Below are positions 36,452 through 46,089 of a stretch of DNA of 64,000 nucleotides, piece after piece (the first letter of the stretch is position 1; every line of letters begins with the position of its first letter). The notes beneath the pieces were generated by a model. That model saw only the letters and a list, made by a program, of their open reading frames with translations, searched no databases and was not told the origin of the DNA. Where the stretch lies: NCBI RefSeq assembly GCF_006715635.1, contig NZ_VFNP01000002.1:1302001-1366000 (forward strand), given 5' to 3'. Both the position numbers and the translations under genes were made by a program. Source of the DNA: Streptomyces sp. SLBN-118 (lineage in GTDB: Bacteria > Actinomycetota > Actinomycetes > Streptomycetales > Streptomycetaceae).

Positions 36452-37702
36452 CTAGGAAGAAGAAGGCCGGGCCATCGCGGCGACGAAGGCGCGCTCGACG
36501 TCCGCCGTGGACAGGACGCCGAAGATCTCGCCCGTCTCCTCGACCACCAGGTACTCCGTCGCCGGGGAAGCCCGCAGCTTGTCCAGGAGCGCCTCGCCGG
36601 CCAGTTCCGCCGGGACCTTCATGCCCTCGGTGAGCTCCTGGGCGAGGCCACTGACCGCGACCCAGGGGCGGCGGTGTTCCGGGACGCCGACGATGGCCGT
36701 CTCGCGCACCAGAGCCGTGGGGTCGCCGTGGCCGTCGACGACCACCAGCGCGCGGGCGCCTGCCTCGTTGGCGCGGCGCAGCGCCTCGGAGAGCGGGGTG
36801 TCGGACTCGACCGGGACGGCGCGTCTGGTGAGCGTGCGGGCTTCGAGCTCGGGGAGGTGTTCGCGCAGCCGGGCCATGCGCAGGCTGTTGCCCGCCCCGG
36901 TCCAGATGATCGCGGCGAGGATCGCGGCGAGCAGCGCGTCCGTGACCGTCTCCATGCCGCCGATGTCCTCGGTGGCGTTGCCGAGGGCGCCGGTGTGGGT
37001 GAGGAGCGGCAGGCCGATGAGGACGGCGACGGCGAGGGCCCGGCCCACCCACGCGGCTGCGACGGTGCCCGACATCGGCTTGCCGGTGATCTTCCATACG
37101 ACGGCGCGCAGCATGCGGCCGCCGTCGAGCGGCAGACCGGGCAGCAGATTGAACCCGGCGACGAGCAGGTTGGAGATCATCAGCCCGGCGAGCAGCACCC
37201 CAGGGACCGTTCCGGGGTCGACGGCCTGCATCCCGAGGTAGAACAGACCGGCAAGGACGAGCGAGAGCAGCGGTCCGACGAAGGCCAGGACGAACTCGCG
37301 GCCGGGGGTCTCGGACTCCTTCTCGATCTCGGACACACCGCCGAAGAACTGCAGCTGGATCCGGCGCACGGGCAGTTTGAAGCGCAGTGCGGCGACGGTG
37401 TGGGCGAGTTCGTGGACCAGTACGGAGGCGTAGAAGGCAACCGCGAAGAAGAGCGAGACGAGATAGCGCGTACCACCGAGCTCGGGGAGCACCCGGTCGA
37501 GCTGACCGCCGAAGACCCAGGTGATGAGCGCGGCGACGATGAACCAGCTCGGGGCGACATAGACGGGCACACCGAACGGACGGCCCATGAGAATGCCACC
37601 GCCGGGACCGTCGGAACGCAGCGGCTTGCCGCCCTCGGGGTCTGATCCGCCCGCACCGGACCGCTCCCGCTCACGCTCGCCGCTCGTGTCGTCCTCGTTC
37701 AC
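36452..37702 (-). CDS. Site-2 protease family (M50) metalloprotease with CBS-like domain
   Basis: 416 aa from a GTG at 37702 with AGGGG upstream. Membrane helices carry the zinc motif HELAH in SVLVHELAHTVAALRFKLPV and the second ligand in LLPGLPLDGGRMLRAVVWK. A cytosolic C-terminal part (about 285-410) has two CBS-like repeats (TPLSEALRRANEAGARALVV, ATEYLVVEETGEIFGVLSTA). It cuts membrane-bound substrates such as anti-sigma factors. The RskA-like protein of this window is a conceivable but unproved substrate. Divergent from the RecB-like nuclease. Confidence 0.92.
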   Translation of the reverse strand: MNEDDTSGERERERSGAGGSDPEGGKPLRSDGPGGGILMGRPFGVPVYVAPSWFIVAALITWVFGGQLDRVLPELGGTRYLVSLFFAVAFYASVLVHELAHTVAALRFKLPVRRIQLQFFGGVSEIEKESETPGREFVLAFVGPLLSLVLAGLFYLGMQAVDPGTVPGVLLAGLMISNLLVAGFNLLPGLPLDGGRMLRAVVWKITGKPMSGTVAAAWVGRALAVAVLIGLPLLTHTGALGNATEDIGGMETVTDALLAAILAAIIWTGAGNSLRMARLREHLPELEARTLTRRAVPVESDTPLSEALRRANEAGARALVVVDGHGDPTALVRETAIVGVPEHRRPWVAVSGLAQELTEGMKVPAELAGEALLDKLRASPATEYLVVEETGEIFGVLSTADVERAFVAAMARPSSS

Positions 37703-37809
37703 GGGTCCCCTTTGTCGCGAAAGCTTCGCTCGCTCGATCATGCAGTTTCGAGGGTCTGAGGTCGATGGTATTCCGCTCGCTGTCAGTGGCGGGCCATAGG
37801 GTCTGCGTC

Positions 37810-38670
37810 ATGAGTACGAGTCAGCAGCCCACATCGCTGTCGCCCTCGCGGGCGAGCGACTTCATGCAGTGTCCCCTGCTGTACCGGTTCCGGGTGATCG
37901 ACAAGCTGCCGGAGAAGCCCAGCGAGGCGGCTACCCGCGGGACACTGGTGCATGCGGTGCTGGAGCGGCTCTTCGACGCCCCGGCTGCGGAGCGGACGGC
38001 TCCGCGCGCCAAGGCCCTGATCCCGGGCCAGTGGGACCGGCTGCTGGAGACGAAGCCGGAGCTGGGCGAACTGTTCGCCGAGGACGCCGAGGGCGAGCGG
38101 CTGAGCCGCTGGCTGGGTGAGGCGGAGCAGTTGGTGGAGCGGTGGTTCTCGCTGGAGGACCCGACCCGCCTGGAGCCGGCCGAGCGGGAGCTGTTCGTCG
38201 AGACGGAGCTGGAGTCGGGCCTGCGGCTGCGCGGTGTCATCGACCGGGTCGACGTCGCGCCGACCGGCGAGGTCAGGATCGTCGACTACAAGACGGGCAA
38301 GGCCCCGCGTCCCGAGTACAGCGAGGGCGCGCTGTTCCAGATGAAGTTCTACGCCCTGGTGATCTGGCGGCTGAAGAACGTGGTGCCGCGCCGCCTCCAG
38401 CTCGTCTATCTGGGCAGCGGCGAGGTGCTGACGTACGACCCGGCCCCGGCGGACCTGGAGCGCGTGGAGCGCAAGCTGCTGGCGCTCTGGGACGCGATCA
38501 AGCTGGCCACCGAGTCGGGCGACTGGCGGCCGCGGCCCACGAAGCTGTGCGGCTGGTGCGACCACCAGGCGGTCTGTCCGGAATTCGGCGGCACTCCCCC
38601 GGTATATCCGCTGAGCGTCTCCCCGACCGCCTCGGCAGAGGATGGTCAGGGCAGAATGGGCCCGGTCTAA
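37810..38670 (+). CDS. RecB-family PD-(D/E)XK nuclease with Fe-S cluster
   Basis: 286 aa from the ATG at 37810. Nuclease core: TRGTLVHAVLERLF with the leading His, GVIDRVDVAPTGEVRIVDYK with motif Asp and (D/E)xK. Four Cys frame the core: one in SDFMQCPLLYRF and three in LCGWCDHQAVCPEF, as in AddB- and Cas4-type iron-sulfur nucleases. It is a free-standing exonuclease; no helicase is adjacent. The homologue in mycobacteria is also next to trmI. It precedes the response-regulator gene by 13 bp and may share its transcript. Confidence 0.92.
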   Translation: MSTSQQPTSLSPSRASDFMQCPLLYRFRVIDKLPEKPSEAATRGTLVHAVLERLFDAPAAERTAPRAKALIPGQWDRLLETKPELGELFAEDAEGERLSRWLGEAEQLVERWFSLEDPTRLEPAERELFVETELESGLRLRGVIDRVDVAPTGEVRIVDYKTGKAPRPEYSEGALFQMKFYALVIWRLKNVVPRRLQLVYLGSGEVLTYDPAPADLERVERKLLALWDAIKLATESGDWRPRPTKLCGWCDHQAVCPEFGGTPPVYPLSVSPTASAEDGQGRMGPV

Positions 38671-38683
38671 CTAAGGAGTACCC

Positions 38684-39355
38684 GTGGCTATCCGCGTCCT
38701 ACTGGTCGACGACCAACCGCTGCTGCGCACCGGCTTCCGGATGATCCTGGAGGCGGAGCAGGACATCGCGGTGGTCGGCGAGGCCGGGGACGGTCTGCAG
38801 GCCCTCGACCAGGTGCGTGCGCTGCAGCCCGATGTTGTGCTGATGGACATCCGGATGCCCCGTATGGACGGCGTCGAGGCGACCCGTCAGATCACCGGCC
38901 CCGGGCGGGACGGCCCGGCGAAGGTGCTGGTTCTGACCACCTTCGACCTCGATGAGTACGTGGTGGAGGCGCTACGGGCCGGGGCGAGCGGCTTCCTGCT
39001 GAAGGACGCGCCCGCCAACGAGTTGGTCCAGGCGATCCGGGTGGTCGCGGCGGGCGAGGCGATGCTCGCGCCCAGCATCACCCGCAGGCTTCTCGACAAG
39101 TACGCGGACCATCTGCCCTCGGGCGAGGAGCCGGTGCCGGACACGCTGCACACGCTGACCGAGCGTGAGGTGGAGGTGCTCAAGCTGGTCGCGCGGGGGC
39201 TGTCCAATGCCGAGATCGCCGCGGATCTCTTCGTAAGTGAGACCACTGTCAAGACGCATGTGGGCCATGTGCTGACGAAGCTGGGCCTGCGGGACCGGGT
39301 GCAGGCCGCGGTGTACGCGTACGAGAGCGGTCTGGTGCGCCCCGGCGCGCAGTAG
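38684..39355 (+). CDS. NarL/FixJ-family response regulator (orphan)
   Basis: 223 aa from a GTG with AAGGAG upstream. Receiver domain: IRVLLVDDQPLLRTGFRMIL with acidic pocket, phospho-acceptor Asp in VVLMDIRMPRMDGVEATRQI, and Lys in GFLLKDAPANE. LuxR-type DNA-binding domain at 155-215 (LTEREVEVLKLVARGLSNAE). No sensor kinase lies in the vicinity, so the partner is elsewhere or it is phosphorylated otherwise. Immediately behind the RecB-like nuclease. Confidence 0.94.
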   Translation: MAIRVLLVDDQPLLRTGFRMILEAEQDIAVVGEAGDGLQALDQVRALQPDVVLMDIRMPRMDGVEATRQITGPGRDGPAKVLVLTTFDLDEYVVEALRAGASGFLLKDAPANELVQAIRVVAAGEAMLAPSITRRLLDKYADHLPSGEEPVPDTLHTLTEREVEVLKLVARGLSNAEIAADLFVSETTVKTHVGHVLTKLGLRDRVQAAVYAYESGLVRPGAQ

Positions 39356-39376
39356 TTCTCCGGACCAAGCACGCGA

Positions 39377-39408
39377 AAGCGGCGGCGGGCATCGGCCCGC
39401 CGCCGCTT
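39377..39408. terminator. Bidirectional terminator
   Basis: AAGCGGCGGCGGGC (39377-39390) pairs perfectly with 39395-39408 over ATCG, between the convergent response-regulator and substrate-binding genes; the A/T ends suit intrinsic termination on both strands. Confidence 0.92.
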
Positions 39409-39424
39409 GTTCATGGCTCGCAGC

Positions 39425-41023
39425 TCACGCGTCGCCGCCGTGGCCCAGCTCCCACAGCTGAAGGTCCGAGCTGGAGTTGACCACCCGCTCGACGCCGGTG
39501 ACGCCACTGCGGGCAGCGACGTACTGCTTGCCCTGCCACAGCGGCAGGAAAGGCACGTCGTTGGCGACGATCTCCTGTATCTGCGTGAAGGCCTGGGACG
39601 CGGAGGTGCGGTCGGCGGCCTTGCGCGACAGCGGGATGAGTTCCCGCGCCTCGGTGCTCACGTACGGGGTGTTGAGGAAGTTGCCCTTGTCCAGGAACGG
39701 CGCGATGAAGCTGTCCGGGTCCGGGAAGTCGGGGAACCAGCCCATTCCGTAGACCGCGTACTCACCGCGCTTCTGGGCCGGGACGAACTTCGACCACTCG
39801 GTGCCCTCGATGGTGACGTCGAAGAGCTTGGTGGCGTTCAGCTGCTGCTTGAGCGCCTCGAACTCCTTGGCCGTACCGGTGCCGTAATGGTCGGTCGTGT
39901 AATGGAGCTTCAGCTTCACCGGGGTGGTGATGTCGGCCTTGCGCAGCAGCTCCGCGGCCTTCTTCCGGTTCGGCTCGCCGTACTTGTTGTAGAAGGAGTT
40001 GGTGTGCGCCCCGATGCTCGCCGGGATCAGCGAGTAGAGCGGCTCGGCGGTGGAGCCGTACACCTTGCCCGCGATGTGACCACGGTCGACGACAGCGGCC
40101 ATGGCCTGGCGGACGGCCTTGTCCTTCACCGACGGGTCGTTGGTGTTGAAGGCGAGGTAGCGGATCTCCAGACCCGGCATCTCGGTGAGCTCGATGCCTT
40201 CCTTCGGGTTCTCGGACATGCTCTTGATCTGCTCGGGCGACATCGCCCGGGTCATCATGTCGATGTCGCCGGACTCGAGCGCCTTGCCCATGGCGTCGGC
40301 GTCCGCGAAGGACCGCAGCTCGACCTTGTCGTTGCGGAGCTTGATGTCACCCAGGTAGTTGGGGTTCTTGGTGAAGGTGACCTTGGAGACGTGGCCGTCC
40401 TTGGTCTCGGTCTTCATGGTGTACGGGCCGGAGCCGTCGACCTGGAAGCCCTCGCGGAGCTTCTTGCCCTCGTACTTCTCCTTGCTGAGGATCGCGGCGA
40501 CGGGTGTCGAGAGCTTGTACGGGAAGGTCGCGTCCGGCGTGGCGAGATGGAAGACCACCTCGTCGCCGTTGGCTTCGATCGTGTCGATGTTCGCGAGGAG
40601 GGAGGCCGTGCCGCTGTCGGGGTTGATGTCCAGGACCCGCTGGATGGAGAACTTCACGTCCTCCGCGGTGATGGGGCTGCCGTCGGCGAACTTCAGCCCG
40701 CTGCGCAGCTTGCAGCGGTAGCTCTCGCTGACCTTGTCCGTGAAGTCGCACGACTGGGCCGCTTCGGGCACCGGCGCGCCGCCGCCGCGCGGGGCGTGCA
40801 TCAGGGTCTGGACGGTCTGCCGCAGCACGCTCCACGAACCGGTGTCGTAGGCGTAGGCCGGGTCGAGCGGCGCGGGCGCGTCGTCGGTGGCGATGAACTG
40901 GTCCGTGGTGCCCACGACAATGGCGTCGCCGCCGGCGGACCCGCCTTGTGTCCCGCCGCAGGCGACAAGCACAGGCGCGAGCAGGCCAACCACGGCCGGC
41001 AGCACCAAAGTCTTACGGTTCAT
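39425..41023 (-). CDS. ABC transporter peptide-binding lipoprotein (SBP family 5), orphan
   Basis: 532 aa from the ATG at 41023 with GAGGAG upstream. Signal peptide with lipobox VLVAC, then the family 5 fold: LDPAYAYDTGSWSVLRQTVQ, LRSGLKFADGSPITAEDVKF and FNTNDPSVKDKAVRQAMAAV. Such proteins capture oligopeptides or related solutes for an Opp/Dpp ABC importer. No permease or ATPase gene is present, so it must pair with a system elsewhere or act as a sensor. Strong terminator downstream; 516 bp of gene-free DNA upstream. Confidence 0.93.
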   Translation of the reverse strand: MNRKTLVLPAVVGLLAPVLVACGGTQGGSAGGDAIVVGTTDQFIATDDAPAPLDPAYAYDTGSWSVLRQTVQTLMHAPRGGGAPVPEAAQSCDFTDKVSESYRCKLRSGLKFADGSPITAEDVKFSIQRVLDINPDSGTASLLANIDTIEANGDEVVFHLATPDATFPYKLSTPVAAILSKEKYEGKKLREGFQVDGSGPYTMKTETKDGHVSKVTFTKNPNYLGDIKLRNDKVELRSFADADAMGKALESGDIDMMTRAMSPEQIKSMSENPKEGIELTEMPGLEIRYLAFNTNDPSVKDKAVRQAMAAVVDRGHIAGKVYGSTAEPLYSLIPASIGAHTNSFYNKYGEPNRKKAAELLRKADITTPVKLKLHYTTDHYGTGTAKEFEALKQQLNATKLFDVTIEGTEWSKFVPAQKRGEYAVYGMGWFPDFPDPDSFIAPFLDKGNFLNTPYVSTEARELIPLSRKAADRTSASQAFTQIQEIVANDVPFLPLWQGKQYVAARSGVTGVERVVNSSSDLQLWELGHGGDA

Positions 41024-41539
41024 CCTGGACGTTCTCCTCATCCGGCACTGGGATACAGCGATGTCTTCGGGAGCCTTGGCCGCGGCCGCCCGTTCGGAGC
41101 GGTGCGATCAGGCCGGGGAAGCAGAGCGATCGGCACTGAGTTCCCCATGGCTGGGTGGCGCCGAGACACATCGATGATGCGACGAAGTTCTCGCGACGAG
41201 ATTAGTCGGCAACGCCAGGAAAGCGTGACCGGGCCCGAGTTGGCGCGTATTCGCTCAGTGATCGGTTATGCCTGTGCGTGGATATTCCCACCGTGGAATG
41301 ATTCGGTCACTACTCCACCAATGCGGACACAATGCCGCGCCTCATACACCCTGGCAGGGGCGCGGAGTGGTCCGGACCAACATCACCAAGCCACGCGCAG
41401 TGACGAACGTCACTCCGCAGAATTCCGCGTGAACCGCAACGGATATCGGCTCGCCCGCGTCACGGAAAAGACACGCCCGACTGCCCAGAGTTTCCATTGC
41501 CATATGCGAGAAACCCCGAAAACACGGACCGTACAGGCA
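41024..41539. other. 516-bp gene-free region upstream of the peptide-binding lipoprotein
   Basis: Less GC-rich than its surroundings, with no coding frame I can support on either strand. It probably holds the lipoprotein promoter and a long 5' leader. A perfect dyad, AGTGACG-AA-CGTCACT, lies at 41399-41414. No tRNA, riboswitch or insertion sequence is recognisable. Confidence 0.6.
41399..41414. promoter_or_regulatory. Dyad AGTGACG-AA-CGTCACT
   Basis: Perfect 7-bp arms with a 2-bp centre, 376 bp upstream of the peptide-binding lipoprotein start, inside the gene-free region. TGACG/CGTCA is a common half-site of several regulator families, so the binding protein is unknown. Confidence 0.45.
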
Positions 41540-42241
41540 TCAGTTCATTGACGTGATGAGCGTCCGCAGGAAACCAAGGTCCACTTCTTCGAGCGACCGT
41601 ACGACCAGTCGCCCGCCGGCAGGCGCGATCGGGTGCACGGACGGCACGGCCACCACCCGGCAGCCCGCGGCCTCGGCGGACGCGACGCCGGTGGCGGTGT
41701 CCTCGATGACCGCGCATCTGGCGGGCTCGGCCCGCAGCCCCCGCGCGGCCAGCAGGTAGGGGTCGGGGTGCGGCTTCGTACGCAACACCTCGTCGCCCGC
41801 CACCGACAGGGCGAAGTACTGCGGGCCGAGCGAGGCGAGGATGCGGTCGATGATGCGGCGGTGGGAGGCGGAGACCAGCGCGGTGGGCACATTGTGCCTG
41901 GCCAGCTCGGCGAGCAGCCGCTCGGCGCCCGGCATCATGGGCACACCGCGCCCGATCCGGTCCTCGAATCGGTCATTGAGCAGCACCGTCAGTTCGGCGA
42001 GCGTGATGTCCGCGCCGGTCGCCTCGATGAGGTATCCGGCACTGCGTGTCATGGGGCCGCCGACCACCACGTCCCGCCATGTCTCGTCGAGATCGTGGCC
42101 GAGGTCCGCGAAGACCTCCACCTCCACGTCCCACCAGAAGCCTTCGGTGTCCACGAGGGTGCCGTCCATGTCGAGAAACACGGCCTGAAGGGCAGAGCCC
42201 TCCGCCGAACGGGTCAGGGACGCGGGGACCGTACTGGTCAT
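41540..42241 (-). CDS. HAD-superfamily hydrolase (beta-phosphoglucomutase/phosphatase type)
   Basis: 233 aa from the ATG at 42241 with GGAGGTGTGCCGG upstream. HAD motif I is AVFLDMDGTLVDTEGFWWD, motif II ALVSASHRRI, motif III Lys in LRTKPHPDPYLLAA and motif IV VIEDTATGVASAEAAG. The cap is of the helical subfamily I type. It removes phosphate from a small metabolite, not identifiable here. It follows metH by 96 bp on the same strand, beyond a hairpin. Confidence 0.93.
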   Translation of the reverse strand: MTSTVPASLTRSAEGSALQAVFLDMDGTLVDTEGFWWDVEVEVFADLGHDLDETWRDVVVGGPMTRSAGYLIEATGADITLAELTVLLNDRFEDRIGRGVPMMPGAERLLAELARHNVPTALVSASHRRIIDRILASLGPQYFALSVAGDEVLRTKPHPDPYLLAARGLRAEPARCAVIEDTATGVASAEAAGCRVVAVPSVHPIAPAGGRLVVRSLEEVDLGFLRTLITSMN

Positions 42242-42267
42242 CCGGCACACCTCCACCAGGGACGGGA

Positions 42268-42305
42268 AGGCCGGCCGCCTCCCAGGTAGGGAAGGCAACC
42301 GGCCT
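42268..42305. terminator. Stem-loop downstream of metH
   Basis: AGGCCGG (42268-42274) pairs with CCGGCCT (42299-42305), with an inner imperfect GCCTCCC/GGAAGGC pairing, just past the metH stop on the reverse strand. Confidence 0.6.
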
Positions 42306-42337
42306 GCGCTGGACCCACAAGTGTACGTCGTGAGCGC

Positions 42338-45300
42338 TCAGCGTGCGTTGAAGTACTTCGCCTCGGGGTGGTGGATCACGATCGCGTCGGTGGACTGCTC
42401 GGGGTGGAGCTGGAACTCCTCCGAAAGCTGGACGCCGATCCGCTGGGGCTGCAGCAGCTCGGCGATCTTCGCCCTGTCCTCCAGGTCCGGACACGCTCCG
42501 TAGCCGAGCGAGAAGCGCGCACCCCGGTATTTCAGGGCGAACATGTCCTCCACATCGGCCGGGTCCTCGCCACCGAAACCGAGCTCGGCGCGCACGCGGG
42601 CGTGCCAGTACTCGGCCAGCGCCTCCGCCAACTGCACAGACAGGCCGTGCAGTTCGAGGTAGTCGCGGTACGAGTCCGACTCGAAAAGCTCTGCCGTGGC
42701 CTCACCGATCTTCGAGCCGACGGTGACGACCTGAAGCCCGACGACGTCCCGCTCACCGGACTCTTCGGGGCGGAAGAAGTCGGCGAGGCACAGGCGACGG
42801 CCGCGGCGCTGGCGGGGGAAGGAGAAGCGGGTGCGCTCGGAGCCGTCCTCGTTCAGCAGGATCAGGTCGTCGCCCTTGGACACGCAGGGGAAGTAGCCGT
42901 AGACGACGGCCGCCTCCAGCAGGTTCCGGGTGTGCAGCTGGTCCAGCCAGCCCCGCAGCCGCGGCCGCCCCTCGGTGTCGACGAGCTCCTCGTACGTCGG
43001 TCCGTCACCGACGCGTGCCTGCTTGAGGCCCCACTGGCCCTTGAACAACGCGCCCTCGTCCAGCCAGGACGCGTACTCCTTGAGCTGGATGCCCTTGATC
43101 ACCCTCGTACCCCAGAACGGCGGCTCGGGCACCCGGTTGTCAATGGCGACGTCGGAGCGCACGGCACCCTCTTCGGGGCGCTCGTCGACCACGGCGTTCG
43201 TGGTGGTGCGGACCCGGCGCTGCTTGAGCTCGGGCAGGACCGCCCCGGGGACGCCGCGCTTGACGGCGATCAGCGCATCCATCAGGCGCAGGCCCTCGAA
43301 GGCGTCGCGCGCGTAGCGGACCTCGCCCTGGTAGATCTCGTGCAGATCCTGCTCGACATACGCCCTGGTCAGAGCCGCTCCACCGAGGATGACCGGATAG
43401 TCGGCGGCCATCTTGCGCTGGTTCAGTTCCTCCAGGTTCTCCTTCATGATCACCGTGGACTTCACCAGCAGGCCGGACATGCCGATCACATCGGCGCGGT
43501 GTTCCTCGGCCGCCTCCAGGATCGCCGAGACTGGCTGCTTGATGCCCAGGTTGACGACGTTGTAGCCGTTGTTGGAGAGGATGATGTCGACGAGGTTCTT
43601 GCCGATGTCGTGGACGTCGCCGCGGACGGTCGCGAGGACGATGGTGCCCTTGCCCTCCGCGTCGGACTTCTCCATGTGCGGTTCGAGATAGGCAACCGCG
43701 TTCTTCATGACCTCGGCGGACTGCAGGACGAACGGCAGCTGCATCTGGCCGGAGCCGAAGAGCTCACCGACGACCTTCATGCCGTCCAGCAGGGTCTCGT
43801 TGACGATGTCGAGTGCGGGACGGGTCTGGAGCGCCTCGTCGAGGTCGGCCTCCAGGCCGTTCTTCTCCCCGTCGATGATCCGGCGCTTCAGGCGCTCGTC
43901 CAGCGGCAGGGCGAGGAGTTCCTCGGCCTTGCCCGCCTTCATCGACTTCATGTTGACGCCCTCGAAGAGCTCCATGAGCTTCTGCAGCGGGTCGTAGCCC
44001 TCGCTGCGGCGGTCGTAGATCAGGTCCAGGGCGGCCTTGACCTGATCCTCCTCGAGGCGCGCGATGGGGAGGATCTTGGATGCGTGCACGATGGCCGAGT
44101 CGAGACCGGCCTTGACGCACTCGTCGAGGAACACGGAGTTGAGGACGACCCGGGCGGCCGGGTTGAGGCCGAAGGAGATGTTCGACAGGCCCAGCGTGGT
44201 CTGCACATCGGGGCGGCGGCGCTTGAGTTCACGGATCGCCTCGATGGTGGCGATGCCGTCCTTGCGGGACTCCTCCTGGCCGGTGCAGATCGTGAAGGTC
44301 AGTGTGTCGATGAGGATGTCGGACTCGTGCACGCCCCAGTTGCCGGTCAGATCGTCGATGATCCGCTCGGCGATGGCGACCTTGTTCTCGACCGTACGGG
44401 CCTGGCCCTCTTCGTCGATGGTGAGCGCGATGAGCGCGGCGCCGTGCTCGACCGCGAGCCTGGTGACCTTCACAAAGCGCGATTCGGGACCGTCACCGTC
44501 TTCGTAGTTGACGGAGTTGATGACCGCGCGGCCACCCAGCTTCTCCAACCCGGCCCGAAGGACGTCGACTTCGGTGGAGTCAAGCACGATGGGGAGCGTC
44601 GACGCCGTGGCGAAACGGCCGGCCAGTTCCTCCATGTCGGCGACGCCGTCCCGGCCTACGTAGTCGACGCAGAGGTCGAGCATGTGCGCGCCCTCGCGGA
44701 TCTGGTCCCTGGCCATCTCCACGCAGTCGTCCCAGCGGCCCTCCAGCATGGCCTCGCGGAACTTCTTGGACCCGTTGGCGTTCGTCCGCTCGCCGATGGC
44801 CATGAACGAGGTGTCCTGACGGAACGGCACGGTCTGGTAGAGGGACGCGGCGCCCGGCTCGGGGTGCGGCACGCGCTCGGTGGGCTCGAGATCGCGTACG
44901 CGCTCGACGACCTGGCGCAGATGCTCGGGGGTCGTACCGCAGCAGCCGCCAACCAGGGAGAGGCCGTATTCACGTACGAAGGTCTCCTGCGCGTCGGCCA
45001 ACTCGCCCGCCGACAGGGGGTAGTGCGCGCCGTTCTTGCCGAGCACCGGCAGGCCCGCGTTCGGCATGCAGGACAGCGGGATGCGGGAGTGCCGGGCGAG
45101 GTAGCGCAGGTGCTCGCTCATCTCGGCCGGGCCGGTGGCGCAGTTCAGGCCGATCATGTCGATGCCCAGCGGCTCCAGCGCGGTCAGGGCCGCGCCGATC
45201 TCCGAGCCGAGCAGCATCGTTCCGGTCGTCTCGACCGTCACGGAGCAGATGAGGGGGAGGTTGGTGCCGGTGGCCTCCAGGGCGCGCCGTGCGCCCAGAA

Positions 45301-45850
45301 CGGCGGCCTTGGTCTGGAGCAGGTCCTGGGTCGTCTCCACCAGGAGGGCGTCGGCGCCTCCCGCGATCATGCCTTCGGCGTTCTGCTGGTAGGCGTCGCG
45401 CAGCTTCGGATACGGGGCGTGTCCAAGCGTCGGCAGCTTGGTGCCCGGTCCCATGGAGCCCAGTACCCAGCGCTGCTGTCCGGTCGACACCGTGAACTCG
45501 TCGGCGACCTCGCGCGCGATCCGCGCTCCGGACTCGGAGAGCTCGAAAACCCGCTCGGGGATGTCGTACTCACCGAGGGCCGCGAAGTTCGCGCCGAAGG
45601 TGTTCGTCTCGACACAGTCGACGCCGACCTCGAAATAGGCCGAATGGACGGACCGGACGATGTCCGGGCGTGTCACGTTCAGGATTTCGTTGCAGCCTTC
45701 GAGGTTCTCGAAATCCTCGAGCGTCGGGTCCTGGGCCTGGAGCATCGTGCCCATCGCCCCGTCGGCCACGACCACTCGGGTGGCGAGCGCTTCGCGTAGG
45801 GCGTCGATTCGGGTCCGGCTGTCAGCGGAAGGGGTCGGCAGCGAGGCCAT
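42338..45850 (-). CDS. metH: Cobalamin-dependent methionine synthase
   Basis: 1170 aa from the ATG at 45850 with GGGAGC upstream. Four modules in order: homocysteine-binding barrel with zinc Cys pair in LSLVGGCCGTTPEHLRQ (about 20-325); methyltetrahydrofolate-binding barrel (SFMAIGERTNANGSKKFREA); B12-binding domain with lower-ligand motif DVHDIGKNLVDIILSNNGYN; and a C-terminal reactivation domain with SYRDYLELHGLSVQLAEALA. It transfers methyl from 5-methyl-tetrahydrofolate to homocysteine. I saw no clear cobalamin or SAH riboswitch in the roughly 220 bp between it and gylR. Confidence 0.97.
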   Translation of the reverse strand: MASLPTPSADSRTRIDALREALATRVVVADGAMGTMLQAQDPTLEDFENLEGCNEILNVTRPDIVRSVHSAYFEVGVDCVETNTFGANFAALGEYDIPERVFELSESGARIAREVADEFTVSTGQQRWVLGSMGPGTKLPTLGHAPYPKLRDAYQQNAEGMIAGGADALLVETTQDLLQTKAAVLGARRALEATGTNLPLICSVTVETTGTMLLGSEIGAALTALEPLGIDMIGLNCATGPAEMSEHLRYLARHSRIPLSCMPNAGLPVLGKNGAHYPLSAGELADAQETFVREYGLSLVGGCCGTTPEHLRQVVERVRDLEPTERVPHPEPGAASLYQTVPFRQDTSFMAIGERTNANGSKKFREAMLEGRWDDCVEMARDQIREGAHMLDLCVDYVGRDGVADMEELAGRFATASTLPIVLDSTEVDVLRAGLEKLGGRAVINSVNYEDGDGPESRFVKVTRLAVEHGAALIALTIDEEGQARTVENKVAIAERIIDDLTGNWGVHESDILIDTLTFTICTGQEESRKDGIATIEAIRELKRRRPDVQTTLGLSNISFGLNPAARVVLNSVFLDECVKAGLDSAIVHASKILPIARLEEDQVKAALDLIYDRRSEGYDPLQKLMELFEGVNMKSMKAGKAEELLALPLDERLKRRIIDGEKNGLEADLDEALQTRPALDIVNETLLDGMKVVGELFGSGQMQLPFVLQSAEVMKNAVAYLEPHMEKSDAEGKGTIVLATVRGDVHDIGKNLVDIILSNNGYNVVNLGIKQPVSAILEAAEEHRADVIGMSGLLVKSTVIMKENLEELNQRKMAADYPVILGGAALTRAYVEQDLHEIYQGEVRYARDAFEGLRLMDALIAVKRGVPGAVLPELKQRRVRTTTNAVVDERPEEGAVRSDVAIDNRVPEPPFWGTRVIKGIQLKEYASWLDEGALFKGQWGLKQARVGDGPTYEELVDTEGRPRLRGWLDQLHTRNLLEAAVVYGYFPCVSKGDDLILLNEDGSERTRFSFPRQRRGRRLCLADFFRPEESGERDVVGLQVVTVGSKIGEATAELFESDSYRDYLELHGLSVQLAEALAEYWHARVRAELGFGGEDPADVEDMFALKYRGARFSLGYGACPDLEDRAKIAELLQPQRIGVQLSEEFQLHPEQSTDAIVIHHPEAKYFNAR

Positions 45851-46030
45851 GGATGTGCTCCCTGGGATGCGACGGCTGTCGGCTTTGCGTCCTCCGGAGG
45901 AAGGCGCACGGAGCCAGCCTAGCCGTGCCGACCGAAGAGGGCGTGGCCGTCCCACGGGGCGGGACGGCATCATGTCTTCGCCGTATCTGAATGGCTTTCG
46001 GCCACGAGGTACTCGCTCTGCGGTGACCAA

Positions 46031-46067
46031 GGTCGGCATCGACCGATAGTGTTCAGCATTGTCGAAC
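46031..46067. promoter_or_regulatory. Two tandem GylR-box candidates upstream of gylR
   Basis: GGTCGGCATCGACCGAT (from 46031) and GTTCAGCATTGTCGAAC (from 46051) share the frame GxTCxGCATxGxC and start 20 bp apart, two helical turns. A third copy, GGTCGGCATTGCCGAAC, lies before glpF. Recurrence at both ends of the regulon supports autoregulation by GylR; binding is inferred. Confidence 0.65.
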
Positions 46068-46089
46068 CGCATTGAGAAGGGCCGAGACC

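Noticed and set aside
45851..46080. Possible cobalamin or SAH riboswitch before metH
   Set aside because: The leader on the metH side is only about 220 bp shared with the gylR promoter and I could not find the conserved core of either riboswitch.
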